Positions 1 to 13,155 of a DNA stretch of 64,000 bases are shown here, piece after piece (the stretch's first letter is position 1; the number at the start of each line of letters is the position of its first letter). The notes under the pieces were generated by a model. The model had not been told where the DNA came from. It saw nothing but the letters and a program-made list of their open reading frames with translations, and did not search any database. This DNA comes from Ailurus styani (Eukaryota > Chordata > Mammalia > Carnivora > Ailuridae), in the NCBI GenBank assembly GCA_002007465.1, contig LNAC01000350.1, positions 796,014 through 860,013 on the forward strand, read 5' to 3'. A program made the translations under genes and the position numbers.

Positions 1-793
1 TCAGTTTTGGTAATCCTTTCAATGTACTGTTGGATCCAATTAGCTAGTATCTTATTGAGAAATCTTGCATCTATGTTCCTCAGGCATATTGGCCTACACT
101 TCTCCTTTTTTAGTGGAATCTTTTTCTGGTTTTGGAATGAAGGTTCCAAATTCTATGGCTTCATAGAATGACTTTAGAAGTTTTCCTTCCACTTCTATTT
201 TTTTGGAACAGTTTCAGAAGAATAGGTATTAATCTTCTTTAATTGTTAGAATTCCCCTGGAAAGCCATCCAGCCCTCAACTTTTGTTTGTTGGGAGATTT
301 TTTTTTTCCAAGATTTTATTTATTTGACAGAGAGGGAGAGAGATCACAAGTAGGCTGAGAGTCAGGCAGAAAGAGAGAGAGCAGGGAGCCCGATGCGGGC
401 CTCAATCCCAGGACCCTGAAATCATGACCTGAGCTGAAGGCAGAGGCTTTAACCCACTGAGCCACCCAGGTGACCAGTTGGGAGATTTTTGATTGCTGAT
501 TCAATGTCTTTGCTGGCTATGGGTCTGTTCAGATTTTCTCTTTCTTCCTGTTTCTGTTTTGATAATGTATGTGTTTCTAAACATTTACCCACTTCTTCCA
601 GATTGTCTAATTTGTTGGCATATAATTGTTCATAATATTCTCTTATAATTGTTTGCATTTCTTTGGTGTTGGTTGTGATCTCTTTTCTTTCATTAATGAT
701 TTTATTTATTTGAGTCCTTTCCCTCTCCCTCTCTGATAAACCTGGCTAGGGGTTTATCAATTTCAAAGAAGCAGCTCTTAGTTTCGTTGATGG
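1..793 (-). pseudogene. LINE-1 ORF2 fragment (decayed)
   Basis: Antisense L1 reverse-transcriptase region, cut by the window start and interrupted by a SINE at 303-476. The minus-strand frame at 449-658 reads LYANKLDNLEEVGKCLETH, then NLNRPIASKDIESAIKNLP, typical of the L1 ORF2 segment just before the polymerase core. Stops and frameshifts outside that stretch show it is dead. Homology stops near 793, probably at a 5' truncation point. Confidence 0.9.
303..476 (-). repeat. Can-SINE inserted in L1
   Basis: The reverse complement gives a tRNA-derived head (GGGTTAAAGCCTCTGCC-like), a CT-rich middle and an AAATAAAATCTT tail. It is flanked by the 14-bp duplication GTTGGGAGATTTTT at 289-302 and 477-490, so the boundaries are well fixed. 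Confidence 0.93.
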
Positions 794-797
794 AGCG

Positions 798-930
798 TGT
801 GTTAAACCACAGATTCCTGAGTGCTACCCCCAGAGATTATGACTGAAAGGTCTATAGCAGGACCTGAGAGTTGCTTTTCTAAGGAAGCCCCAGGTGTTGC
901 TGATTAGGAGTCCACACTATGGATGTGGAT
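798..930. repeat. MER5A-like DNA-transposon remnant
   Basis: The segment carries the phrase CTGAGTGCTACCCCCAGAGA and, further on, CCCCAGGTGTTGCTGAT, both typical of non-autonomous hAT-Charlie MER5 elements. No clear terminal inverted repeats were seen and the family name is from memory. 930-1220 holds nothing recognised. Confidence 0.4.
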
Positions 931-1224
931 GGAGCTTTGGAGTTGAAGAAATTTGGATTTTAATGTAGGTGAGATGGAGGACCACTTTCATTAATCGAAG
1001 GATGTGATTTGTTTTACTTTTAAAAAAGATCCTTATTTACAGATTAGAGCTATGAGGCTTTTGTAAAGATTAAGTGAGATAATGCATGTGCCTACAATTC
1101 TAACATATAAATATGCCTTTCAGATATTTTCACTACTTTCTTGCCTTACTATTTTGCCCCAGGAATTACAAATGAACTTGGAAACTCTTTTATGGAACTT
1201 CACATAACTTTTCTAAATACCAAT

Positions 1225-1708
1225 ATATTCCATTTCTATTGCTGCTGTGGTTAATTACTGCAAACTTAGTGGCTTAAACAATACAACTTTATTATCTTAT
1301 AGTTCTAGAAGTCAGAAGTCCAAAAAAGTTCTTAATTGGCTAAGGTCAAGGAGTTGGCACTCCTTTCTAGAGGCTCCAGCAGAACATCAACTTCCTTGCT
1401 TTTTTCAGGCTCAAAAGGCCACTGGCATTTTTTGGCTGTGGCCCCCATTTTATATTTTCAAAGCAATCAATGGCTGTCTGAATCCTTCTCACTTCATATC
1501 ACCCTGACCTCTGCTTCTGCCTCCCTCTTCCACATTTAAGGACCCCTGCTATTACATTGGGCCCACTGAGATTATCCAGGATAATCTTTCTCAAAAAGTC
1601 ATCTAATTAGCAGCCTTAATTCCCCTTCCCCATGTAAGGCAGCATACTCATAAGTTGCTGGGAATTGGACCTGGACATCTTTGGGAGGCCATTACTCTGC
1701 CAACCGCC
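1225..1708 (-). repeat. MaLR-type LTR remnant (MLT1/MST-like)
   Basis: It opens with TTGCTGCTGTGGTTAATTAC and GTGGCTTAAACAATACAACT, the antisense of a MaLR LTR 3' end. It continues through CTCTAGAGGCTCC-like and ACATTGGGCCCACTGAGATT phrases to GGACATCTTTGGGAGGCCAT. No internal retroviral genes are present. It is an old solo LTR. Confidence 0.6.
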
Positions 1709-3301
1709 CCCACTGCGATGAAAATTTCAGTGTGCTCTCTTTGCATGTTGGTGCTGCAACCTCCCTTTCTTCCTCATTGCTGATGGCCATTTTAGTCTCA
1801 GGATAAAAGTAGCACCACCAACAAAAAGTTCTCTGAAATTAAAATACCCCTTCATCTGTCCTGCTGCTAGATTCATAGGTTCTGAGGTTTGTCTGCTCCT
1901 CTCTACATCGTCTGCCCCCGGTTTAATAGGACCTGTGGTGCTTTTAGCTATTCTTTTACTTAATTTGGTCTTTAAGTGTTTGGGACCAGGAAAAACAAAA
2001 CAAAACAAATTTTCTGATTTCTGTTTCTCCTTTGGGAAAAATAAAACAACTTAAGCCCCACACATTTACCCAAGCATAACAAAGCTTATTTAAATAACAA
2101 AGTCCACCTCCCTGACTGTCTCAGCCTCTCTGTTGGACTGACTGTGGCTGACAGCGGTAGAGGGCCTCCTGCTTTCCCTAGTGAAGCAGAAAGCTGCATC
2201 TGAATCCTGACCGTCTGTGTAAGTCAGTGATCACACCCTTGATGTTACCTTTCATTTCAACAGCTCTCTTGGCTCCACTTGCTCTGAGCAGTTTTAATTT
2301 CCTGCCAGCACAGTGGCACAATTTGCTGGCATTTTCTTTGGGATGCTTTTCATCAAGAGCCTAATGAGTGCCTGGGTTCTGGCTGATGATAAGCATGAGG
2401 CTGCCAGGGAAATGCCAAGAGGCCCCTCGGCTCTGGAAGGCATCTCCGCCTGATTTCCCACCTCCTGCTAACTGTGGGCTGAGGCACACATACATGTACG
2501 GGAAATTCTTCACTGCTATCACTGCTTTGACAAACTACCAAAGTGTATGCAAAGAAACTTGAAAACCACTAAGGCCCAGTTCTCTGATACTTGGTCACAA
2601 GGAGTTAAGCAGAAAAATGCCTTCGTGGAACTCACTAAATGGACTTGCTAAGGCAAACTTCTGATAATGGATATACCCAGATAACCAAGGCACACTAATG
2701 GAATATGTCCAGAGATAATCAAACTTCCCCTAATTAAATAAAATGTTTTTCCATATCTAAGAGTTTACAATCTACATCCAAGTATTTTACCCAAAACAGG
2801 AGGTTGCTATGTTATTAGCCTAATGCAGTTATAATAATGCTTTGCACTTTCAGAGGATTACTGGTTGGAGCCCATGGAGGTTTTGCCAGCTTGGAGTGTC
2901 TTTCATTTCCTGCATCCCACTCTTCGAGTCTGTCTGTATTACCCAAATTCCATGCTTTCCCTTTAATTCATCATCTTCTTTTTCTTTCCTTATACTTGGA
3001 GTGATTCCTCCCAACCCCAAACCTCTTTGCTTTTAACTTTCTGCATATCTTTATTTTATAACCTAGATTGTTTTTTAAGGCTACAAGTCCATCTGAAGGG
3101 CTGTTACATAGACAGTTTAGTATATATATCATGGTCATGTATACAACAGAGGGTTCAAAATTATTCAAGAAGGAAAAGGACACGTTTTACTATATCCCTA
3201 TAAGAGTGTCTCTCCAACCCCACTATTTTGTCTTAGGAACAAGGAATGCTGTTTACTGCTATGAAAAATTATTTTAATAACATAGAAGAAAACTTGCTAT
3301 G
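1709..3301. other. Intronic sequence, no gene recognised
   Basis: No recognisable exon or young repeat. The section 2100-2500 is less AT-rich than its surroundings and lacks repeat signatures. Short open frames on both strands have no family resemblance and no splice logic. Confidence 0.5.
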
Positions 3302-3315
3302 AAAATTATTTTAAG

Positions 3316-3512
3316 GAGTGCTTGGGTGGCTCAGTGGGTTAAAGGCTCTGCCTTGGGCTCAGGTCATGATCTCAGGGTCCTGGGATGGAGCCCACATCGG
3401 GCTTTCTGCTCAGCAGGGAGCCTGCTTCCTCCTCTCTCTCTGCCTGCCTCTCTGCCTACTTGTGATCTCTCTCTCTCTCTGTCAAATAAATAAATAAAAT
3501 CTTAAAAAAAAT
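3316..3512 (+). repeat. Can-SINE
   Basis: Complete SINE: head near GCTTGGGTGGCTCAGTGGGT, CT-rich middle, AATAAATAAATAAAATCTT tail. The 14-bp duplication AAAATTATTTTAAG flanks it at 3302-3315 and 3513-3526. Confidence 0.95.
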
Positions 3513-3526
3513 AAAATTATTTTAAG

Positions 3527-4320
3527 TACTAGTTCTGAAGATTAATGGTAAATGACGCTAGTACTAAGATCTCCCTGACGTTGTGACTCTGAGGCCCTCT
3601 GGGTCTAAGGCAGAGAATTAGGGATTAGGTCTTGATTACATAAGCCAAGGAATTCCTATTGACCTCACATGTTCAAAATGCCTAGGTTATCAAAGTAGTA
3701 GTCTCAGCCTTTCTTTGTACATACCTAATTGAGAAAACTTTCGCAGCAATTATATAGACGAGACTTGGCTCAATATTTTGCTATCTCGACCCTTCCCATC
3801 ATGTTAAAAATTCACTTTCCAAATGCACTGAAAAGTGGGATCAAGGATGGCACCTGATGTTCTTCCTCTTGCCAAACTTGGCTCACATTATCATTGAAAT
3901 AAGAGGCAAGAAAAATTCAAGACTTGCTATATCTTCTCTTAAATCCGAAAGATACTTTCACAAGAAAGGGTACACATATCCTTCTTCCCCCATATTCTTG
4001 TCCATTAATCACCAAATCACCAGAACCAAACAAGAATGCCACCAGTCCTTCTTCACCTTGAGATAAGAACCCACAATCATAAATCCTTTTGCCAAAAGAA
4101 CTCTATACAAGCCAAGTTATTTAGCATTCTTCTTTCCCTCTTTCCTCTCCCTCCCATTTGGCTTTTCTTTTCCTTTTTACAAATATATATTGAGCACCCA
4201 TTAGAGATAAGCTCAAATAACATCTTCCCAGAGAACCCTCCATGATTTTTGATTTTAGTGTTCTTAAAGTTTTTACTCAGTGTTGTGTTTTCTTTTATAT
4301 TATTCATAGGACTTATTTTC
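3527..4320. other. Intronic sequence, nothing recognised
   Basis: AT-rich, without coding signatures or clear repeats. Confidence 0.5.
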
Positions 4321-4324
4321 TGAT

Positions 4325-4490
4325 AATTTCTATTTGTTTTCTTGCTCATGACCTGTCTCTTCTGCTAGAACGTCCCCCTAAGAATAGGCAAATATTGTCT
4401 GTCTTACTCACTGTTTTACCTCAGTTCCTAGCACAGTGTCTATCACATATTGGGTTTGTAATAAATTTTTGGAATGAATGACTGAAACCA
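4325..4490 (+). repeat. L2 3' end remnant
   Basis: The stretch TCAGTTCCTAGCACAGTGTC followed by a TTTGTAATAAATTTTTGGAATGAATGA-type ending is the usual 3' terminus of an L2 LINE. Confidence 0.65.
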
Positions 4491-5009
4491 AGTATGAGAG
4501 ATATAATGTTGAAATATAAATGCCTTTAATCTTATAATGAATACTTTCTAGAATAAAAGAAAAAAATAATGATACAAATGCTCAAATTTTATTTAGCCAA
4601 GTTCTAGGAAGGAAAAGGTAGAGGATGCTGTGAATGTGCTATTCCTAACAGTGCCGTTTTACAGTAGGCTAGAGGGTCAGGAAAGAGTTCCTTAAGGAAC
4701 TTTTAAGCTGAACTTGAACGATGAATATGAGTTGATTAAACAAAAAGTGAACATAAGAGCCAGAGGGAAATATTTCATATTTCTAATGCATAGAAAGAGG
4801 AGTTTTATTTAAAGCATACTTTAAAATCATCTGCCTGTTAAAATTTTGGTATTAGAACTTTACAGTTAATAAGAAACCCACAATAGTTAAAGAAATATCT
4901 CCAGAGACAACAGAAAAGTGGTGAGCGGTATTCTTGGGAACATCTCCTATATTATGACAAACTAGACGCCATTTAGTGAGATAGGAAATTGAATGTTATG
5001 ACTGAGATA

Positions 5010-5730
5010 TCTCCTCGTTCTCTAATTCACTTCAACAAACATGTCTTGAGCACCTATTAGGAATCAGTCATTGAATTAGGTTTTCAGAAGACAAAAAGTT
5101 AAGAACTCAAATGTTTGCTCTCGAAAAGTTTATAATCTGGTAAGAGGCAGAGTGTTTCAATACGCAATGGAAATACAGAGATAGAGATGCATATGTGGAT
5201 AATAAAACATAAAGAAAGGACATGTATGCTGCCCTGGAACATCGGGGAAGAATTTCAGGAAGAGAGGATCTGTAAAATGAGTTTTGAAAACTAAGCAGAA
5301 ATCAGAAATTGGGAGTGGAGTGGGTAAGGGAGAATGGGGGGGGTGTAGACATAGAGAGGACTGTATGAGAAAAGGCTTGGAAACAAGGAATAACATGATA
5401 TACATGGGGAAGGACGGCTATCTTTGTATTACTATCATGTGAATAGATACTGTCTCACAGGCTAATTGTGCACAGATGATAAGTTAATGCATATGAAGTA
5501 TGTAGGATATGCCTGGCACAGAGTGAACTACCACTGAATGTTAGTGATGTAGGGGATGTAATGATTGCAGAATGTGGGGTCACTCACATGACAGGGGTGA
5601 CTGGATATGAGGTTTGAGAGGTAGGAAGGGCACAGGGTATCCCATGATAATACACTGGAACTTTTTCAATAGGTAATAGTGTGCCAGTGAAAGATGTTAA
5701 GCTGGAGAATGCTATGGCCCTACTTATACC
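5010..5730. repeat. Ancient interspersed repeat, family not assigned
   Basis: GAGCACCTATTAGGAATCAG at 5049 opens a text ending near ATGCTATGGCCC that follows the plan of a common old mammalian repeat (cf. 46060-46610 in this window). I cannot name the family with certainty. Confidence 0.35.
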
Positions 5731-5782
5731 TCAAATACTTCTTCGAAACTACAGTTAGAAAATGGAATCAAAGAAGCTGAAG

Positions 5783-5890
5783 ACCAAAACAAAAAACAAC
5801 AACAACCCCCCCAAAAAAAACAAAAAAAAAAAAGAAAGAAAGAAAAGAAAAGAAAAAAGAAAAAAAGAGAAAGAAGAGAAAAAAAGAGTA
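5783..5890. repeat. Low-complexity A/AG-rich tract
   Basis: About 105 bases almost wholly A, with interspersed C then G, grading into GAAA and GAAAA units. It is probably an expanded poly(A). Confidence 0.9.
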
Positions 5891-6510
5891 GTTATGAAGC
5901 TATTAAAATGGATCAGGATAAAGATAAGGTTATGAACTAAAACAGTGACAGTAAAAATAAAAAAGAAAGGATGGATTAAAATGTACCTGTGAGGTAAAAT
6001 GATGAGAACTTTTGAATGGATATGGGGAAAGAGAGATTGAGAGAGAAAAAGTCACCAAGCATCAATCTAGATCTCTGACTTCAGCAACTAAGTGGATGGT
6101 AACGCCAGTAAATGACACAATGAAAAAGATACATGGTAGGAGAAACTGACTGATGAGGACAAAAAAGATATTAAGTTCAATTTTGGACTTGTTGAGTTTT
6201 ACATCCTTCTCAGATATCCAAGTAAAAAGATCCAGCATGTCAGTTGGTGGTTTGAAAACATGGTCACAAATTCTGACACTGTCCATGACTGAGGGAGAAA
6301 TCCCTGCTATCTTAAAGAGACTTGCTAATTTGTGCTAAATTTTAAAATGTTGTTTTACATATTTGCATGCTACTATACAAATCAGAATAATGGTTTTAAA
6401 TGACTTTTTAAATATTTTAAATAGTGATTTTCAAAACCTCCTTAACCTTGCTTCAGTCCTGAGGTTTTAAAATAAATGGTATTACTTGATTCATAAATAA
6501 GAAATAGAAA
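5891..6510. other. Intronic sequence, nothing recognised
   Basis: Non-repetitive AT-rich intron with no coding signature. Confidence 0.5.
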
Positions 6511-6540
6511 TACAACAAAACAACTCTTTTTTTTTGTTTT

Positions 6541-6732
6541 GTTTTAAAGATTTATTTATTTATTTGAGAGAGAGAGCAAGAGTGGGGGAAGGGGCAAAGG
6601 GAGAGAATAGTCAAGCAGCTCCCATTGCGTATGGGGCCTGACATAAGGGCTCAATCTCATGATCCATGAGATCAGGACCTGAGCCAAAACCAAAAGTCGG
6701 ATGATTAACCGACTGAGACACCCAGGTGCCCC
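6541..6732 (-). repeat. Older Can-SINE
   Basis: The antisense tail TTTAAAGATTTATTTATTTA and the antisense head CACCCAGGTGCCCC bracket a diverged body. A 9-bp duplication, AACAAAACA (6514-6522 and 6735-6743), probably marks the insertion site. Confidence 0.88.
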
Positions 6733-6939
6733 ATAACAAAACATGGTTTTATATATTCCAGGTTTGTTTGGTGGTGTCTGGCAGGGGTATAAGTTCTTCA
6801 TTAGTGAGTTTATAGAGGATGCCCATCTTTCTAATATGTCAATATGTCATATTTCTTATTCTACACGGAAGCATGTAAATTAGGAAAGACTGAAATTTAG
6901 GACTTATGTGAAACTTGACTGAACTTTTGCTATGAAGTT

Positions 6940-7345
6940 AATAATAATGGATACCATTTTTTTTGAGACTGCTATGTTCCAGACATTTAGATCTTATCCC
7001 AAATCTTCAGCGGAATTCTGTAAAATGGTTATTAATTTACTCATTTTAAATCTGAAGATCAAGGCTTTAGGGAGGTTAAATGACGTGCCCAAAATCATTA
7101 TATAATAATGAAAACTGAGATCTGATTTTCAAGTAAGGTGGTAAGAGTTTAAACTCTGCAATAGGACAGAACTCTGTTTGGTACCAGCTCTCCACTTAAG
7201 AGCTGTGCAGTTTGGGCAAGTGTGACTTGGCAGATTGAAGCCTCAAATTTTTAATCTGTAATAGAAAGGTAATACCAATTTAAAGGATTATCTTGATAAG
7301 TTAATTATATACATATATATGCATGTGTAATGGCATGTAATGAAT
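6940..7345. repeat. Two adjacent MIR remnants in opposite orientation
   Basis: 6940-7150 reads as antisense MIR (GGGAGGTTAAATGACGTGCC near 7071-7090). 7180-7345 reads as sense MIR (GAGCTGTGCAGTTTGGGCAA, then AGCCTCAAATTTTTAATCTG). Both are very diverged. Confidence 0.6.
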
Positions 7346-7351
7346 GTAAGT

Positions 7352-7428
7352 TCTTAAATTTTTATTTAAATCCTAGTTAGTTAACATACAGTGGAATATT
7401 GGTTTTAGGAGTAGAATTCAGTGTGTGT
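7352..7428 (-). repeat. Short L1 3' end
   Basis: TAGTTAGTTAACATACAGTG and TTTTAGGAGTAGAATTCAGT are the antisense 3' terminus of a carnivore L1. The same text recurs at 29935, 31785 and 43485. Confidence 0.75.
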
Positions 7429-7548
7429 GGCTTTTTACAGAGTTATTAAGTTTCAAAAATATTTTACTGTGTGTAAATGTGTTACCCTCCTACAAAAATG
7501 AAAGTTCTGACCATTCTAATGAGAGTTGGTACTATTTACTTGCTTCCT

Positions 7549-7744
7549 TTTTTTTTTTTAAAGATTTTATTTATGTATTTGACAGAGAGAGAGATCACAA
7601 GTAGGCAGAGAGGCAGGCAGAGAGAGAGGAGGAAGCAGGCTCTCTGCCGAGCAGAGAGCCCGATGTGGGCCTCGATCCCAGGACCCTGAGATCATGACCT
7701 GAGCCAAAGGCAGAGGCTTTAACCCACTGAGCCACCCAGGCGCT
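7549..7744 (-). repeat. Can-SINE
   Basis: Antisense Can-SINE ending in GAGCCACCCAGGCGC. Imperfect flanking duplication TACTTGCTTCCTTTT / TACTTGCTTACTTTT (7537-7551 and 7746-7760). Confidence 0.93.
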
Positions 7745-7760
7745 CTACTTGCTTACTTTT

Positions 7761-9180
7761 TAAAAGAGAGAGTAACTAAACATTTAGAATGTAACCAGTA
7801 CACACAAAATTGCACATAGATTTTGAAATACCATCTAAATCTTTCATTTATTCCTTCTTCTACCCCAGACCTAATTCACTCTAGCACACTAACTAATGCT
7901 CACAAACTAAGTAACTAGACTCCCAATAGGTAAGAATTCAATATAGAGAAGTTTGGGAATTTATAATCCATTGATGAAGATTTATCAAAAATTTAACAAA
8001 TCCACCTCTTCTTCCTTCAATTCCTCCCCCACTCTTATCTTTTAGTTATTTTTTTACTGGTTGAAAACTGTAGAAACTCACAACTGTAAGACTTTATTAC
8101 TTTTAGAGAATACACTATAGTACATTGACTATAAATAATTCACACCATACTACACTTGTCAAAAGGAATGAACAAAGTATATATCATGGCACAGGAACCT
8201 TGATTTTTATTGTTTTTGCTCACTTACTCACTAATTCTCCAACTGCAGCTCCCTGTCACTGTGAATTACAGTCGTTCTGATGTATACAAATATTGTATTC
8301 TGCGTAATTAGATATTGGTATAGGAGCCTCTGTAAATTACTTTAACTGGTGTCAGTACTGAAGCAAATAAGAGGTTTTAAGTTCTGTTTCTGGTTCAGGT
8401 TATTTTCTGACCCTAAACAGCCTGACATAAAGAAGTGCTTTTCTTTGTCAAAGGCAGCCTTTTCAAATCTAACTGCCAGACACACTGTTGAGCTATGTGT
8501 TCAATTCTAATTGGCTGAGATCTTTTCAATTCGGCAGTTTCATCTTTAATGCAATGGATGTAAGATTATGTGTAGGTCTTTTCAATGGGTTTTCCATACT
8601 GGTGATTAGGGCAGAGGATTTGAACATAAGCAGGCTGCTGGCTATTTCTTCTGGCCAATTTAAATTGATTCATACAAGTCCTTTGTACCCCAGGGAAAGG
8701 GCAGAACAAATCCAAGTGAGTAAGACAGCTATCGCTACTCTCAGATGGAATAGTAGAAAACGAGGTGGGGGGCGGGGAAAGGTAGCCAAGTAGAGGATGG
8801 GAAACACTCTAAATATTGTAAAATTAGAGCTCTGAGTAGTCTAGCAGGGAAATACTGAACTTAACCAGTAGGTTTCTGTGTAGAATCAAGGTCACCAGGA
8901 AAATTATTTCCAAGATCGATTTCGATATCTTTAGGTTAAAAGGGCTATGTAAATGGAAACTGTTCTATATATCTGATCCTGCAGGGAGCCACAGTGAGTA
9001 AACCCTTCTCTGAGTTTCCAAAAGAAAGTTGACAACTCTTGGAGAACTCTAAAGCACCTCTGAACTGAATGTGCTATATCAGAACAGCAGAGGGTAAGCT
9101 AAAAACTTTGTGTCTGGTGAAAAATTTGCCTTAGAAGAACAAAGATGGGCGCTCTTAAGAAAAACTCCCAGTTTTCTTTA
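7761..9180. other. Intronic sequence, nothing recognised
   Basis: No family-level repeat or exon seen. A 101-codon plus-strand frame at 8488-8793 has no domain, no splice context and no recognisable similarity. Confidence 0.5.
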
Positions 9181-9190
9181 AGAGGGTAGA

Positions 9191-9199
9191 TGAAAGAAA

Positions 9200-9233
<34 letters not shown>

Positions 9234-9240
9234 GAAAGAA
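9191..9240. repeat. (GAAA)n microsatellite
   Basis: Tandem GAAA units with a few interruptions, directly before the SINE at 9278. Confidence 0.95.
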
Positions 9241-9277
9241 GGTACACTTGGATGAGCTATTTAAATTTGGCACATCC

Positions 9278-9483
9278 GGGCGCCTGGGTGGCTCTGTGGG
9301 TTAAAGCCTCTGCTTTCGGCTCAGGTCATGATCTCAGGGTCCTGGGATCGAGGCCCGCATTGGGCTCCTTGCTCAGCGGGGAGCCTGCTTTCCCCCTCTC
9401 TCTCTCTGCCTGCCTCTCTGCCTCCTTGTGATCTCTCTCCCTCTGTGAAATAAATAAATAAAATCTTAAAATAAAAAAAAAAA
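9278..9483 (+). repeat. Can-SINE (young)
   Basis: Intact head GGGCGCCTGGGTGGCTCTGT, full CT-rich middle and an A-rich tail. Perfect 16-bp duplication TAAATTTGGCACATCC at 9262-9277 and 9484-9499. Confidence 0.97.
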
Positions 9484-9499
9484 TAAATTTGGCACATCC

Positions 9500-10455
9500 A
9501 AAAGTACTCTTTTTTAAACAAACAGACCCTGGCTACGAAGCTCCCTTCTGGTTTATGTCTCCAAGAAGAGAACAAGGTACAGGATAAACCATGATTGGAC
9601 CATTTCTACAACATCTCTATCCTATAAAGAAGGAACTTCAAATGAAGTTTGTGTTTCCTCAACTCTATCTCCAAGTTGCTCAGGAAAATCCTTAGTATGC
9701 CACATCAGTTAATTTGGGGACTCCCTCTCCGAGGGAGAAAGGAAAGCATTTTTTTATTCAAAGAAAACAGGGACAGTGCACTGCTGACAATATTTCAATA
9801 TTTCAATCTCCCCTGAACACATGAAAACAATGCAACATTTTTCTAGCAAGAGAAAATAGCAACAATTTCATTTTGTTGGTTTTGACTTGTTCTGCTCTAG
9901 AACATATGCAAAGCATCCATCTGTCTCTTGAGTACTAACATTCAATTTGTTAAAATTCATAGCAATAACGAAATACAACACTGATGCCTAGCCCATTAGT
10001 TGAACAAATAAGGGTGACAAGTATGGCAGATGTTGCAGAGACCAGTGGGTAAATCCTCTAAGCTAAAAGATTTTTGTTATTGTCATTTGGTAGGAAACCT
10101 TGGGAACTTATACAATGATTCATTGTTTCTTAAAGTGCAGAATTCCATTAAAAATAAAACTAAAGCCAGTTTTCAACCATCACTCTCAGTCAACTAAAAA
10201 CAAAGCCAACCCCTGTGAAGAGCTAGCTACAGTAGCTATATCCGAGCTGTCTTCCGGAAGACTAATGCTTTGTAAACAGTCTTTCTCTGAAACTCAAGTT
10301 TCTTGAGAGACACTGTCTGAGAATCACTTGAGTAAATACAATGTGATGAGTAAGTAGAACTTAGTAAGCCCTCCCGAGGCTTCAGAATATGTAAGATTCT
10401 TTAACTGATATTCAAATACAGAACTACCTGGAATTTATTTTATACAAATTGGAAG
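9500..10455. other. Intronic sequence, nothing recognised
   Basis: No repeat family or exon recognised. Confidence 0.5.
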
Positions 10456-10459
10456 GTCT

Positions 10460-10950
10460 TTATACCTAACAGAAATGCATCCAGATATTCATCAAAAGTC
10501 ATGTAAGTGAATGTTAATAGCAAAAGTATTCTTAATAGTCCCCAATTAAAAATTATCCAAATGCCCTTAAACAGTAGAATGAATAGTGGTATAATAACAA
10601 GACATTATATAACAAGAATGAACAATGTACAACTACCTGAAATAATATGAGTGAATCTCACAAATTGTTGGTCAAAAGAAGCCAGACTCAAAAATGTATA
10701 TACCATGACATTCCATTTGTATAAAGTACAGAGAGAGGCAAAGCTAATCTGTACTCCAAGAAGGCAGTGGTACCTTTTCGGGGAATGACTGGAAGAGAAT
10801 GTAAGTGTGGTTTTTGGGTGCTGGCCTTATTCAGTTTTTTCGTCTGGATGCTGGATGTTGGATGTGAGTTCAGTTTGTGACAATTCATTGGGCTATATAA
10901 TGTGCAAATGTGTGTGCACGTACATACGTATTTATACAATACTAAAAAAA
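10460..10950 (+). repeat. Old L1 3' end (L1M type)
   Basis: Text such as GTGGTATAATAACAAGACAT, GAGTGAATCTCACAAATTGT and CCATTTGTATAAAGTACAGA follows the ORF2 end and 3' UTR of old mammalian L1. It ends in a short A run. Confidence 0.7.
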
Positions 10951-11530
10951 AGCATAAAACATAATAGGGCTTCATCCAACTCATTCCTTACTTTACCATG
11001 TCTATTTACATGTCTCTGTTAAAGTAAGTCCTATAATCATTTTTTCACTAATAGTCTTTAGGTCTATATTTTTCTTTCTCTCTATGTGCTTACAACTCCC
11101 CATTTCTAGCTATCAAATTCCATCTCTCTTTTAATTGATAGAATTTCATGTCCCACTTCAGGCAGAAAACTTTTTAGATCAAATTGGTAGCCTAAGAAAT
11201 CTTCCACACTTTTTTCGTATGAACATCTAAGATTCTAGCATTTAAAAACAGAACACTTCTTTTTGTAAACATCCTAATAACACAGCAACAGACAGGAGCA
11301 AAGTTTGATATATTTTACAGTATTTAGTTGTAACCCTCTGATTTCAATGACAATGTATACTTTGCCATTTCACCTGAAAATTTAAACTTCATAGGAGCTT
11401 ATGTGTATATGTAGAGCTCACTGATAAGGTACACTGTATCTTAAAACAATGATGAAGGGCTATTTCACCTTCGATTATTTCTAGTTTCCTCTCCCTTAAA
11501 ATGTAAAGCTCATTATTGATCATCTCTATT
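10951..11530. other. Intronic sequence, nothing recognised
   Basis: AT-rich, no coding or repeat signature recognised. Confidence 0.5.
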
Positions 11531-11534
11531 TCTG

Positions 11535-11790
11535 AACTACTACTATTACCACTGTTATCAGGACTGAACTACCAATTATTGGTACTTACTATGTGCCAGT
11601 CAGTATTGTAATCAATGTGCATATATTATCTCATTTAACCTTTAAAATCTTGTAGGTAGGAGCTGTTATTATCCTCATTCTTTCAGAAGAAATTGAAATT
11701 CAGCAAGGATAGATGACTTGCCCCAAATCAAAGAACACAGCTTGATTTAAACCCAGGTGTTCTCACATCAATGTCCAAAGTTTCATTACT
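11535..11790 (-). repeat. MIR
   Basis: Nearly full antisense MIR: TACTTACTATGTGCCAGTCA, TTATCTCATTTAACCTTTAA, GATGACTTGCCCCAAATCA and TTTAAACCCAGGTGTTCTCA. Confidence 0.82.
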
Positions 11791-13031
<1,241 letters not shown>

Positions 13032-13126
13032 CTGTGTGCCCATCCCTTCCTTGGTGGTTGATGCTTATGACATTTTGATCAAGAAGGAATTTAACCAGGT
13101 CAATGCTCTTACCATAGGTACAAGCA
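13032..13126 (-). CDS. TNNI3K: TNNI3K exon, ankyrin repeat (about residues 311-342)
   Basis: This 95-bp exon enters in phase 2 and leaves in phase 1. It encodes the end of the split Ser codon, then [29 protein letters not shown] and HT. The acceptor is attttgcag before TGCTTG and the donor is CACAG followed by gtaaga. It supplies the second helix of one ankyrin repeat and the loop leading to the next. An S replaces the N I recall at the second position of NININHQ. The intron to the next exon is 603 bp with no recognised repeat. An MLT1-type LTR lies just upstream in the other intron. Confidence 0.95.
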
Positions 13127-13155
13127 CTGCAAAAATACAACAAAAGGAAAAGACT

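Noticed and set aside
8488..8793. 101-codon plus-strand frame as a nested gene
   Set aside because: No recognisable domain, ending in low-complexity Gly/Arg; length is within chance for stop-poor intron.
9278..9360. tRNA-like heads with polymerase III A/B-box resemblance in the SINEs
   Set aside because: They belong to tRNA-derived Can-SINEs, not tRNA genes; no cloverleaf with an acceptor stem is present.
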